From: Burkholderia anthina
Lineage (GTDB): Bacteria > Pseudomonadota > Gammaproteobacteria > Burkholderiales > Burkholderiaceae
Assembly (NCBI RefSeq): GCF_902498995.1
Contig: NZ_CABVLY010000033.1
Span: 1-64,000 of the forward strand
Direction of reading: 5' to 3'
Length of the DNA: 64,000 nucleotides
Shown: positions 16,590-26,249 of the stretch, piece by piece
Position numbering within the stretch: position 1 is the stretch's first letter
Layout: each line of letters opens with the position of its first letter
Notes under the pieces: generated by a model
Databases searched by the model: none
What the model saw: only the letters and a program-made list of their open reading frames with translations
Told to the model about the DNA's origin: nothing
Made by a program: the position numbers and the translations under genes

Positions 16590-17090
16590 ATGACCCCGAT
16601 CGAACGAATGGAAGCGCGCGTGCGCAGGCTCGAGGACGCCGATGCGATCCGCCGCCTGAAGGCCCGCTACTTCACGTGCTGCGACCGGAAGGACCCGCGG
16701 GGCATGCGCGACTGTTTCGCGCCCGGCGCCGTGCACATCGACTACGGGCGGATCGGCACGTTCGACCATCGCGACGCGCTCGTCGACGTGTTCGAGCGGC
16801 TCGGCTGCCATCCGCACATCGTCGAGATGCACCACGGCGTGAACCCCGACATCACCGTGCTCGACGACACGCATGCACGCGGCACGTGGGGGCTCCATTA
16901 CCAGATGCTCGATACGCACGCGCACACGCTCACGCAGCTCGGCGCGACCTACGACGACGAATACCGGAAGGTCGACGGCGAATGGAAGATCGCGGCCACG
17001 CGCTGCGTCGTCACGTCGACGCTGTCCGCCCGCTACGAAGGCGATGTGCCGGGCGTGCTGTTCGCCGGCGCGCAGCCGCCGGCCGCGTGA
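16590..17090 (+). CDS. SnoaL-like (NTF2 fold) protein
   Basis: The 166-residue protein has an N-terminal segment LEDADAIRRLKARYFTCCDR, followed by MRDCFAPGAVHIDYGRIGTF, VEMHHGVNPDITVLD and YDDEYRKVDGEWKIAATRC, the standard SnoaL-like layout. It leads a rightward operon with three SDR genes (start of the next gene 50 bases on). A role as a cyclase, hydratase or isomerase in the same pathway is plausible but unproven. AAGGAG lies just upstream of the ATG. Confidence 0.86.
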   Translation: MTPIERMEARVRRLEDADAIRRLKARYFTCCDRKDPRGMRDCFAPGAVHIDYGRIGTFDHRDALVDVFERLGCHPHIVEMHHGVNPDITVLDDTHARGTWGLHYQMLDTHAHTLTQLGATYDDEYRKVDGEWKIAATRCVVTSTLSARYEGDVPGVLFAGAQPPAA

Positions 17091-17140
17091 CGCCACGCAC
17101 CTCGACGCCGGTCGAGACCATTCCCCAGGAGACATCGAAC

Positions 17141-18007
17141 ATGACACAGAACCACGAGGCGCCGGTCGCCGTCGTGACGGGCGCGTCGCGCGGCGCGGGC
17201 AAGGGCATCGCGCTCGCGCTCGGCGCGGCCGGCATGACCGTCTACGTGACGGGCCGCTCGCAGCACGAAGGCGATGCGCCGCTGCCCGGCACGATCCACG
17301 AGACGGCGCGCGAGATCGACGCGCTCGGCGGCCGCGGGATCGCGGTCGCGTGCGACCACGCGGACGACGCGCAGGTGAAGGCGCTGTTCGAGCGTGTCGA
17401 ACGCGAAAGCGGGCAGCTCGACATCCTCGTCAACAACGCGACCTATCTGCACGATCAGCTGATCCTGCCCGGCCCGTTCTGGGAGAAGTCGCTCGACCTC
17501 GTGAACATCCTCGACGTCGGGCTGCGCTCGGCCTACGTGGCGAGCTGGCACGCGGCGCCGCTGATGGCGAAGCGCCGCAGAGGTCTGATCGCGTTCACGT
17601 CGTCGTTCGGCGCGAGCTGCTACATGCACGGCGCGGCTTACGGCGCGCAGAAGTCCGGCGTCGACAAGTTCGCGAAGGACATGGCGGTCGACCTGAAACC
17701 GTTCGACGTGGCCGCCGTGTCGATCTGGATGGGCCCGCTGCGCACCGAGCGCACGACGCGCGTGTGGCGCGAGCATCCCGATCTGTACAAGGAATTCTCG
17801 CTCGTCGCCGAAAGCCCGGAATTCACCGGCCGCGTGATTCAGGCGATCCACGCCGATCCGCAACGCATGGCGCTGTCGGGGCAGGTGCTGGTCGGCGCGG
17901 AAGCCGCGCTGCGGTACGGCATCGCGGATCTCGACGGCAAGCAGCCGCCGTCGTATCGCGACATGCTCGGCGGCCCCGTGCAGGCGCATCCGGCGATCGT
18001 GGCGTAA
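17141..18007 (+). CDS. Short-chain dehydrogenase/reductase (SDR)
   Basis: The 288-residue classical SDR has TGASRGAGKGIA near residue 15, a modified NNA segment (VNNATYLHD) near 98, and catalytic Ser (FTSSFGASC) with YGAQK near 165. TGRSQHE after beta-2 suggests NADP preference (inference). The C terminus is longer than the minimal SDR, ending near DLDGKQPPSYRDMLGGPV. It resembles human DHRS1-type SDRs in length and in the LPGTIHETAREIDALGG segment. It lies between the SnoaL gene and the next SDR, ten bases apart from the latter. Confidence 0.9.
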   Translation: MTQNHEAPVAVVTGASRGAGKGIALALGAAGMTVYVTGRSQHEGDAPLPGTIHETAREIDALGGRGIAVACDHADDAQVKALFERVERESGQLDILVNNATYLHDQLILPGPFWEKSLDLVNILDVGLRSAYVASWHAAPLMAKRRRGLIAFTSSFGASCYMHGAAYGAQKSGVDKFAKDMAVDLKPFDVAAVSIWMGPLRTERTTRVWREHPDLYKEFSLVAESPEFTGRVIQAIHADPQRMALSGQVLVGAEAALRYGIADLDGKQPPSYRDMLGGPVQAHPAIVA

Positions 18008-18017
18008 GGCGCGCGCC

Positions 18018-18773
18018 ATGGGCAATCTCGATGGCAAGGTCGCGCTCGTGACGGGCGCGGGGCAAGGCGTCGGACAAGGCGTCGCGCATGCGCTCGCGGC
18101 CGAAGGCGCGGCGGTGGCCGTGGTCGGCCGCACGCGCGACAAGCTGGTCGCGACGTGCGAGGCGATTCGCGCACGCGGCGGCGTTGCGGAGCCGTTCGTC
18201 TGCGACGTGATGGACGCCGAACAGATCGCGCAGTGCGTCGATGCGGTCGTCGAGCGGTTTCGCGGCGTGCAGATCCTGATCAACAACGCGCAGGTCGTGC
18301 CGCTCGGCCGCCTGCTCGACGTGACGGACGCGGATTTTCTCGCGGGCCTCGAATCGGGGCCGATCGCGACGCTGCGGATGATGCGCGCATGTCATTCGCA
18401 TCTGAAAGGCGATGGCGTGATCGTCAATTTCGCGTCGTCGGCCGCGGTGCGCTGGGATACGTCCGGTTACGGCGCATACGCGGCGACCAAGGAAGCGATC
18501 CGCGCGCTCACGCGGGCGGCCGCCTGCGAGTGGGGCGCCGACGGCATCCGCGTGAACGCGGTCGCACCGCATGCGCTGTCTCCGGGGCTGAAGGGCTGGG
18601 TCGATGCGAACCCGGACGAAGCCGCCGCGTTCTTCCGCACGATCCCGCTCGGCCGCGTCGGCGACTGCGAGCAGGACATCGGGCGCGCGATCGTGTTGCT
18701 CGCGAGCCGCGACGCCGCGTATCTGACGGGCGCGACGTTGCCGCTCGACGGCGGACAGGCGTACTGGGGCTGA
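18018..18773 (+). CDS. Short-chain dehydrogenase/reductase (SDR)
   Basis: The 251-residue classical SDR has TGAGQGVGQGVA near residue 12, NNAQ in place of NNAG near 91, catalytic Ser (NFASSAAV) and YAATK. The C-terminal LPLDGGQAYWG is typical of 3-oxoacyl-ACP-reductase-like SDRs. It probably oxidises or reduces a pathway alcohol or ketone. Its start is ten bases after the preceding SDR stop, with GGCGCGCGCC between, so the ribosome-binding site is weak and coupling is likely. Confidence 0.9.
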   Translation: MGNLDGKVALVTGAGQGVGQGVAHALAAEGAAVAVVGRTRDKLVATCEAIRARGGVAEPFVCDVMDAEQIAQCVDAVVERFRGVQILINNAQVVPLGRLLDVTDADFLAGLESGPIATLRMMRACHSHLKGDGVIVNFASSAAVRWDTSGYGAYAATKEAIRALTRAAACEWGADGIRVNAVAPHALSPGLKGWVDANPDEAAAFFRTIPLGRVGDCEQDIGRAIVLLASRDAAYLTGATLPLDGGQAYWG

Positions 18774-18899
18774 CGGCGCGCGCGGGATGCGCGCATCGCC
18801 AGGCACGGGCCGCCACGCGTGCGCGCCGTCGCGCATCGCGGCCGGCAAGCCGGAACCGGAAAGCATCGGAACAATCGGAACAATCGGGAAGAGGACGAC

Positions 18900-19676
18900 A
18901 TGGGGCGACTGGAAGGGAAGGTGGCGATCGTCACGGGCGGCGCACGCGGCATGGGGGCGGCGACGTGCCGGCTGTTCGTCGAGGAAGGCGCGCGCGTCGT
19001 GATCGGCGACGTGCTCGACGCGCAAGGCGAAGCGCTCGCGCGCGAACTCGGCGACGCGGCGCGCTTCATGCGGCTCGACGTGGCCGACGAAGCGGGCTGG
19101 CAACGCGTGGCCGACGCGACCGTCGAGCAGTTCGGCCGCATCGACGTGCTCGTCAACAACGCGGCGGTGCTGATGTTCGGCGCGATCACCGCGTTGTCGA
19201 AGCGCGATTTCGAGCGCGCGGTGTCGATCAATCTCGTCGGCACGTTCGTCGGCATCCGCACGATCGCGCCGCGAATGATCGCGCAGAAGAGCGGGTCGAT
19301 CGTCAACATCTCGTCGGTGGACGGGCTGCGCGGCGTGAACGCGCTGGCCGCGTACGTATCGAGCAAGTGGGGCGTGCGCGGACTCACCAAGGTTGCGGCG
19401 CTCGAACTCGGGCACCAGGGCGTGCGCGTGAATTCGATCCATCCGGGCGGCGTGAACACCGCGATGTCGAATCCGGCCGGCGCGCCGCTCGACGAGGTCA
19501 ACAAGCACTACACGCACGTGCCGCTGCAGCGCGTCGGCCTGCCTGACGAAATCGCGCGCGCGACGCTGTTTCTCGCAAGCGACGAGGCGTCGTACTGCAA
19601 CGGCGCAGAACTGTCCGTCGACGGCGGGATGGCGGCGGGCGCGTATTACCCCGGATTGCCGGGCGCGCCGTTTTGA
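18900..19676 (+). CDS. Short-chain dehydrogenase/reductase (3-alpha/20-beta-HSD-like SDR)
   Basis: The 258-residue classical SDR has TGGARGMGAATCR near residue 13, GDVLDAQGE with the NAD-selecting Asp, NNAA near 88, catalytic Ser (NISSVDGL) and YVSSK. The end, LSVDGGMAAGAYYPGL, is the pattern of 3-alpha/20-beta-hydroxysteroid dehydrogenase-like proteins. A steroid or alicyclic alcohol substrate is plausible but not shown. It is the last gene of the rightward set. Three tandem ATCGGRA-type units (about 18864-18890) precede its ribosome-binding site AAGAGG. Confidence 0.9.
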   Translation: MGRLEGKVAIVTGGARGMGAATCRLFVEEGARVVIGDVLDAQGEALARELGDAARFMRLDVADEAGWQRVADATVEQFGRIDVLVNNAAVLMFGAITALSKRDFERAVSINLVGTFVGIRTIAPRMIAQKSGSIVNISSVDGLRGVNALAAYVSSKWGVRGLTKVAALELGHQGVRVNSIHPGGVNTAMSNPAGAPLDEVNKHYTHVPLQRVGLPDEIARATLFLASDEASYCNGAELSVDGGMAAGAYYPGLPGAPF

Positions 19677-19682
19677 GCGGTA

Positions 19683-19720
19683 GCGTACACAACGCATTCA
19701 TGCCGGATGTTTGTGTACGC
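19683..19720. promoter_or_regulatory. Perfect 10-bp inverted repeat, possible operator
   Basis: GCGTACACAA (19683-19692) and TTGTGTACGC (19711-19720) are perfect inverted complements with 18 bases between them. Each arm is itself close to the palindrome TTGYGTACRCAA, so this may be a pair of dimer sites, as for GntR-family regulators. It begins seven bases after an SDR stop and has no T tract, so a terminator role is less likely. Confidence 0.5.
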
Positions 19721-19885
19721 AACCTAATTCGGGGTTTGCCTGAATAGCGAAAACGCTAATTCGGGCCGAGCGGGTTCGCGTGTGCGTGCGCGAATGCGTC
19801 GCGCGGTTTTTTCCGTCTTCGCGAAACCCTTGCCGGGCGGACGTTCCAGCGGATTCGTCCCCAAAGCGACTGCGTGCGCGCAGTA

Positions 19886-19919
19886 AAAAGAACCTGCCGG
19901 CAAGCGTCATGCCGGCAGG
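19886..19919 (-). terminator. Minus-strand intrinsic terminator with no assigned gene
   Basis: The perfect 10-bp stem CCTGCCGGCA (19893-19902) with TGCCGGCAGG (19910-19919) has a seven-base loop. On the minus strand it is followed by TTCTTTTT. A leftward transcript would have to start between here and about 20190, where I find no convincing gene, so a small RNA or a very short gene may end here. Confidence 0.6.
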
Positions 19920-20200
19920 GCGTCACAGTTGTTTCTTGTTGCAACGCAACGCCCGCCCGATAACGGCGATGGTATGCTGGCCGGCATGGAGTTGTACGGC
20001 AGGTTGCTTGCATGGCGAAACTCGCGTTCGCACGCTCATACGAGACATCACATTCTCTCGCCCGCATCGCGGCATCGACACGCGCTCCGCTCGCGCGTCC
20101 CGCTTTGCGCGTCGCTGCATCCTGCGCTCCGATCGCATTCCTCATCTCGCGGGCTCGCCCCGCACCCCCCATCCCCGCCCAATAATCTGGAGACATTCCC

Positions 20201-22066
<1,866 letters not shown>

Positions 22067-22109
22067 CGATCCGCATCGACGCTACGAGGTCGCGCAGTCA
22101 ACGCCCGAA

Positions 22110-22146
22110 CGTCCCGCCGCCGGCATGCATCGCCGGCGGCGGGACG
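22110..22146 (+). terminator. GC-rich hairpin downstream of pckG
   Basis: A perfect 15-bp stem, CGTCCCGCCGCCGGC (22110-22124) with its complement at 22132-22146, closes a seven-base loop ATGCATC. It lies 44 bases after the pckG stop and between convergent genes. The downstream T content is modest, so termination efficiency is uncertain. Confidence 0.75.
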
Positions 22147-22199
22147 TCGTCGTTTACGCTTCGCGTCTTGTTTCGTTTCGCGTGTGTCGCGCCGTGCGC

Positions 22200-23105
22200 C
22201 TACGCGCCGCAATGCGCGACCACTTCGTTCACCGCGCGCTGCACGTCGCCGCGCCGGTAGCGCAGCAGCGCGGTATCGGCAGGATCGGGCTCGTACGACA
22301 CGACGTTGCCGCGCCCCGTATAGATCGCGAGGTCCGGCAGCAGCGGATGCGCGTGGTCGAGCGACGGTACCGTCTGCGGATTGCCGGCCGCGCGGAAGAA
22401 CGCCGCGAAGTAGTCGGCGAAGCTCAGGTTCTCGTCGCCGACGAGATAGGCCTTGCCGGTTTCGCCGCGTTGCAGCGCGCCCCGGATCGCTTCCGACAGC
22501 GATTGCGTCGAGATGAAGTTGCTGCCGCCGGCTGGCCCGTATACCGGCAATCCGGCGATCTTGCCCTGTGCGTAGCGGGTATATGCGGCGAACATCTCGT
22601 TGCGCAGCCCCGGCACCGACCCGACCACGAACGGCGCATTGACGCTGCACACCGCGAACGACGGCGACCCGAGCGCGCGCACGCGTTCGTCGGCGAGATG
22701 GCGCGAGCGCACGTACGGCACGCTGTCGACCAACTCCGGCGCGACCTGCGGATAGAAGCTGCCGACCAGCACCGCGCGCTTCACGCCGGCCTCGCGCGCG
22801 AGCGCGAAGAAGCGCGGCACAGCTTCGACGTTCGCGCGTTCCCAGTGCGCGGCTTCGTCGGTGCCCGGCGGCAGATGACGAATGTCGTTGCCGGCCGCGA
22901 ACACGATCGCATCGAACGGCGCGAGATCGTCGCGCGTGAAGTTGCCGGCCACGTAGTCGCGTTGCAGCACGTCGAATTGCGTGAGCGCGCTGCCCGGTGC
23001 GGGCGGTTTGCGCGCGGCGAGCGTCACGTGGTTGCCCTGCGCGTGCAGGTGCAGCGCCGCGTGGCCGCCGATGAGGCCGGTGCCGCCGATGATCAGGATT
23101 TTCAT
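22200..23105 (-). CDS. NAD-dependent epimerase/dehydratase-like (extended/atypical SDR)
   Basis: The 301-residue protein begins MKILIIGGTGLIGGHAALHL, the GGxGxxGxH Rossmann motif of extended SDRs. The usual YxxxK is represented only loosely (YVRSRHLADERV region, residues 142-155), so it may be an atypical reductase of the NmrA or isoflavone-reductase kind. Substrate unknown. It is last in a leftward series after the SnoaL gene (23273-23689) and an SDR remnant, and GGAGACACC precedes its ATG. Confidence 0.82.
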   Translation of the reverse strand: MKILIIGGTGLIGGHAALHLHAQGNHVTLAARKPPAPGSALTQFDVLQRDYVAGNFTRDDLAPFDAIVFAAGNDIRHLPPGTDEAAHWERANVEAVPRFFALAREAGVKRAVLVGSFYPQVAPELVDSVPYVRSRHLADERVRALGSPSFAVCSVNAPFVVGSVPGLRNEMFAAYTRYAQGKIAGLPVYGPAGGSNFISTQSLSEAIRGALQRGETGKAYLVGDENLSFADYFAAFFRAAGNPQTVPSLDHAHPLLPDLAIYTGRGNVVSYEPDPADTALLRYRRGDVQRAVNEVVAHCGA

Positions 23106-23137
23106 GGTGTCTCCGGTGACGGCGCAGGCGCGCCGTA

Positions 23138-23269
23138 TCAAATGAACGGATGCCGCTCAGACATTGCTTCGAGCGCCTGGCGCACGTCCTGCGCGCGGGC
23201 CGCGCCGATGCCGCCCGCGCCGCCCGTGACGAGCGCGGTGCGGCCGGCGAGGGGGCGTGACGAGCGCAT
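23138..23269 (-). pseudogene. Internally deleted SDR gene remnant
   Basis: A 43-codon frame begins at the ATG three bases after the SnoaL stop, where a full operon gene would start. Its N terminus reads GRTALVTGGAGGIGAA, a textbook SDR beta-1/glycine motif. It then jumps directly to ARAQDVRQALEAMSERHPFI and a stop, lacking about 200 residues including NNAG and YxxxK. The simplest reading is an in-frame deletion of an SDR gene that left both ends in place. A small functional peptide is possible but unlikely. Confidence 0.7.
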
Positions 23270-23272
23270 CGT

Positions 23273-23689
23273 TCAGCCCTCCAGCGGCAGGTCCTGCGAC
23301 CAGTCGACGTGCAGCGTGCGCGCGGCGAAGCGCCACGCCGCGCCGTCGAACACGCAGCGGTCGCGATAGCGCAGCCCCCAGTCGAGCTTGCGCTTCACGC
23401 CGTCGCGCACATAGACGTGGCACGCGACGCCGTACGTCTCGACGTCGGCCTCGCCGCCGTCGAGCGTGACGAGCTGGTTGTGCACGTGATGCTGGGTCGT
23501 CTCGTAACGCTCGATCACGTGCATGCCGGCGACGATCGCATCGCGGTCGTCGAAGCGGAAACCGGGGCCGTCGAGCCGCGCGTCGGCGGTGAAGAGGGCG
23601 GCAAGGCGCGGCCAGTCGCGCCGGTCGACGGCTTGCGCGTAACGGCACGCCAGCTCGTACAGCGCGTGGCGGGGATTCGAATCGGTCAT
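23273..23689 (-). CDS. SnoaL-like (NTF2 fold) protein
   Basis: The 138-residue protein has YELACRYAQAVDRRDWPRLAAL near the N terminus, FTADARLDGPGFRFDDRDAI, HHVHNQLVTLDGGEADVETY, and a C-terminal strand series (KLDWGLRYRDRCVFDGAAW). This is the layout of SnoaL-like ring-modifying proteins. The start at 23689 is the family N terminus. It leads the leftward cluster SnoaL, SDR remnant, epimerase, a smaller echo of the 16-20 kb locus. Confidence 0.84.
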   Translation of the reverse strand: MTDSNPRHALYELACRYAQAVDRRDWPRLAALFTADARLDGPGFRFDDRDAIVAGMHVIERYETTQHHVHNQLVTLDGGEADVETYGVACHVYVRDGVKRKLDWGLRYRDRCVFDGAAWRFAARTLHVDWSQDLPLEG

Positions 23690-24135
23690 GCAGTGCTCCC
23701 GTGGATGTACGGAAAGAGTCGGCCACGCCGCGCATGCGGACGTGGCGGCATTGCGACGTCGATGCGCAGGTTCGCATCGGACCGATCGATTCTCATCGTC
23801 CATACGGAGCAGGACGCGGCTCGGGGAAAACACCGGGAGCGGCGATCGCGCATCGTCCGATGCTGCGGCGCGGCGTGCGTGATGCGGCATTCGCCGGAGG
23901 ATGACGCGGCCGGTCACGCAAGGCAGTCGCTCATGCTTTTTCCAATCGACTCGGCGAGCCACCTCACGCGATGTTGCGCCGCAAAAACGCGTCCGGCGCC
24001 TGCCTCGCGTTTGCCCCTAGTCGAAACGGACGATGGCTGCGGGCCCGGCGCTGGCTACCGTGCAGTCATCCGGTGTGGTTTGCCACCGAGCCGGATTCGA
24101 ACCGCGGGAGCGGTCAACCGAAGGGGACGACGATC
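23690..24135. other. Divergent intergenic region
   Basis: I find no supported gene in these 446 bases between the SnoaL gene (leftward) and a small exported ORF (rightward). It must contain at least the leftward promoter. ORFs in this stretch are arginine- and histidine-rich translations typical of shadow frames. Confidence 0.5.
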
Positions 24136-24345
24136 ATGAGACTCACGACTCGCAAGCTGTGCGTATTGGCGATGGGCACGTTCGCTGCGATGGCGATGGC
24201 GCGATACGGCGCCGATCGCGTCCCGTCGCCGCCGTATGCGGCCGGCATCCTGCAATGCCGCTCGGTCGACCAGAACGGCCTGCCGACCGGTTGCGTGCCG
24301 ATCGAGCCGTCGCACTTCGGTTTCGCCGCATTGCGCGGCATGTGA
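24136..24345 (+). CDS. Small exported protein, function unknown
   Basis: The 69-residue product begins MRLTTRKLCVLAMGTFAAMAMA, a short basic segment plus a hydrophobic stretch that looks like a signal peptide. The mature part has two cysteines (QCRSVDQNGLPTGC), which could form a disulfide in the periplasm. AAGGGGACGACGATC precedes the ATG. I do not recognise a family. Codon usage (third-position G/C) is consistent with a real gene. Confidence 0.5.
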   Translation: MRLTTRKLCVLAMGTFAAMAMARYGADRVPSPPYAAGILQCRSVDQNGLPTGCVPIEPSHFGFAALRGM

Positions 24346-24655
24346 CGCCGGCGCGGCCGCGCGCCGTGTCGGAAGGACGCCGCTGTGACACGGTGCAGCG
24401 GCGTGCGGACGGCTTGCGCGAAGGCCATCGCGGCATGGGTTGCGCATCGGCCGGATCGCATTGCCGATCCGGTCTCTCGTCATTCGATTCCCGGCCGCCG
24501 CGCGATGTCGCGCCGCCGCCCCGCATTCACGACGCCGCACCGCCCGTATCGGCATCCACGACGCGGTGACGTTCGCATCCGGCCGCGACGCAGCCAGGCC
24601 AGCCGCCACCCCGACCATCGCCTTTCACGCATTCCGTTCACGCCTATCCACGCCC
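24346..24655. other. Intergenic region before the KstD-like gene
   Basis: These 310 bases contain no supported gene. I see no clear terminator or operator, only GC-rich sequence with frequent short CGCC/GGCG runs. The promoter of the downstream flavoprotein gene presumably lies here. Confidence 0.4.
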
Positions 24656-26152
24656 ATGTCATCCGAATACTCCCTGACCCGCCCCCTGAACGCCCGCGAC
24701 GTGCATCGCTGGGACGCCGAACACGACGTCGTGATCGTCGGCTTCGGCGCGGCCGGCGCATGCGCGGCGATCGAAGCCGCGAGTGCCGGCGCCGACACGC
24801 TGATCGTCGAACGCGCATCGAGCTACGGCGGCACGAGCGCGCTGTCCGGCGGCGAGATCTACCTCGGCGGCAGCGGCGGCACGCCGGCGCAGCGTCAGGC
24901 CGGCTTCGTCGACGAAACCGACGACCTGTACCGCTACCTGATGCTCGCGGGCGGCCGCGACGCCGACGAAGCGAAGGTGCGCGTCTATGCGAATGAAAGC
25001 CTCGCGCACCACGACTGGCTGGTCGCACAGGGCCTCACGTACAAGAACACGTTCATTCCCGAGCGGATCGTCGAGCCGGAAAGCGACGACTGCCTGATCT
25101 GGTCCGGCAGCGAGGAAGCGTGGCCGTTCTGCGACGCCGCGAAGCCGTGCCCGCGCGGCCACACGCCGCAATGGCCGGGCTGGGGCGGCGGCCAGATGCT
25201 GATGCGCGTGCTGGCCGGGCGCGTGCAGGCGCTCGGCGTCGCGACGCGCTACGACACCCGGGCGCTCGCGCTGATCGTCGACGATGCCGGCGCGGTGCGC
25301 GGCGTCGTACTGCGCGCATACGGCGAGACGGCGTTCGTGTGCGCGCGCCGCGCGGTGATCCTGTGCGCCGGCGGCTTTGCGATGAACCGCGACATGGTGC
25401 GCCGGCACGCGCCGCAACTGCTGCGCTCGAACGAACCGATCGGCAGCCCCGGCGACGACGGTTCGGGCATCCTGCTCGGCCAGAGCGCGGGGGGCGCGGC
25501 GATCCACATGGACCAGGGCTTCGTCAGCCTGCCGTTCTACGCGCCCGAATCGCTGATCCACGGGATCTTCGTGAACGCGCGCGGCCAGCGTTTCATCAAC
25601 GAGGACGGCTATCACGGCCGCACGGGCCATCACGCGTTCCATCAGGCCGACGACCGGATCTACCTGCTAGTCGATCAGGCGACCTACCAGGCACCGCCCG
25701 ACATCGCGCGGATCGGCATCGCGGCGGCGGGCGAGACCTGGGAGGAAGTCGAGCGCGATCTGCGGATGCCGGCCGGCACGCTGACGGCGACCATCGACGT
25801 GTACAACCGTCATGCGGCCGAAGGCGTCGATCCGCTGTTCCACAAGGCGAAGAAATGGCTGAAGCCGCTGATCGAGCCGCCGTTCGTCGCGCTCGATTGC
25901 CGGATCGACTACGCGTTCTACCCGCATTTCACGCTGGGCGGGCTCGATACGCTGCCGACCGGGCAGGTGCTCGACGCGACGCGCACGCCGGTGGCGGGCC
26001 TCTATGCGGCCGGCCGCACGAGCTGCGGGCTGCCGCGCTGGGGCGCCGGATACAGCTCGGGGCTGTCGCTGGCCGATGCGACGTTCTTCGGCCGGCAGGC
26101 CGGCCGCCACGCGGCGCATGCGCTGACCGACGCGTTGCGCAGCGCGGCGTAG
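24656..26152 (+). CDS. FAD-dependent oxidoreductase, 3-ketosteroid dehydrogenase-like
   Basis: The 498-residue protein has an N-terminal FAD-binding GxGxxG motif (VVIVGFGAAGACAAIEAASA), then SSYGGTSALSGGEIYLGG. It ends with a C-terminal FAD-binding segment, GLYAAGRTSCGLPRWGAGYS, followed by GLSLADATFFGRQAG. This is the architecture of 3-oxosteroid 1-dehydrogenase, fumarate reductase and flavocytochrome c proteins. The steroid-type tyrosines cannot be fixed by eye, so the substrate remains open. The surrounding SDR and SnoaL genes make a cyclic ketone or steroid-like substrate plausible. Confidence 0.82.
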   Translation: MSSEYSLTRPLNARDVHRWDAEHDVVIVGFGAAGACAAIEAASAGADTLIVERASSYGGTSALSGGEIYLGGSGGTPAQRQAGFVDETDDLYRYLMLAGGRDADEAKVRVYANESLAHHDWLVAQGLTYKNTFIPERIVEPESDDCLIWSGSEEAWPFCDAAKPCPRGHTPQWPGWGGGQMLMRVLAGRVQALGVATRYDTRALALIVDDAGAVRGVVLRAYGETAFVCARRAVILCAGGFAMNRDMVRRHAPQLLRSNEPIGSPGDDGSGILLGQSAGGAAIHMDQGFVSLPFYAPESLIHGIFVNARGQRFINEDGYHGRTGHHAFHQADDRIYLLVDQATYQAPPDIARIGIAAAGETWEEVERDLRMPAGTLTATIDVYNRHAAEGVDPLFHKAKKWLKPLIEPPFVALDCRIDYAFYPHFTLGGLDTLPTGQVLDATRTPVAGLYAAGRTSCGLPRWGAGYSSGLSLADATFFGRQAGRHAAHALTDALRSAA

Positions 26153-26160
26153 TTCATCCG

Positions 26161-26204
26161 AAAAAAACGACGCCCCGGGCAACTGCGTTGCGCCGGGGCG
26201 TCGT
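26161..26204 (-). terminator. Terminator between convergent genes
   Basis: The perfect 12-bp stem ACGACGCCCCGG (26167-26178) with CCGGGGCGTCGT (26193-26204) is preceded on the plus strand by seven A residues. On the minus strand this is a classical hairpin plus T tract, ending the phosphatase gene. The hairpin may also stop rightward transcription of the flavoprotein gene. Confidence 0.9.
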
Positions 26205-26249
26205 CGTTCGATGCGGACGTCACGCGGACGTCCGCCTGTCATCGCGCCG

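Larger units (their letters stand above)
19677..20200. other. Gene-poor region upstream of pckG
   Basis: These 524 bases hold no supported protein gene. They contain a long inverted repeat at 19683-19720 and a minus-strand terminator hairpin at 19886-19919 with no minus-strand gene before it. The remainder must carry the pckG promoter. ORFs reading through both strands have no family features. Confidence 0.55.

Noticed and set aside
19923..20138. 71-codon minus-strand ORF before the orphan terminator
   Set aside because: No ribosome-binding site and no recognisable features; listed only as part of the small-RNA hypothesis.
24080..24110. tRNA-like T-arm sequence (GGTTCGAATCC on the minus strand)
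   Set aside because: The T-stem pairs in only about three of five positions, and no anticodon or D arm and no CCA end follow at the right distances. It is probably chance.
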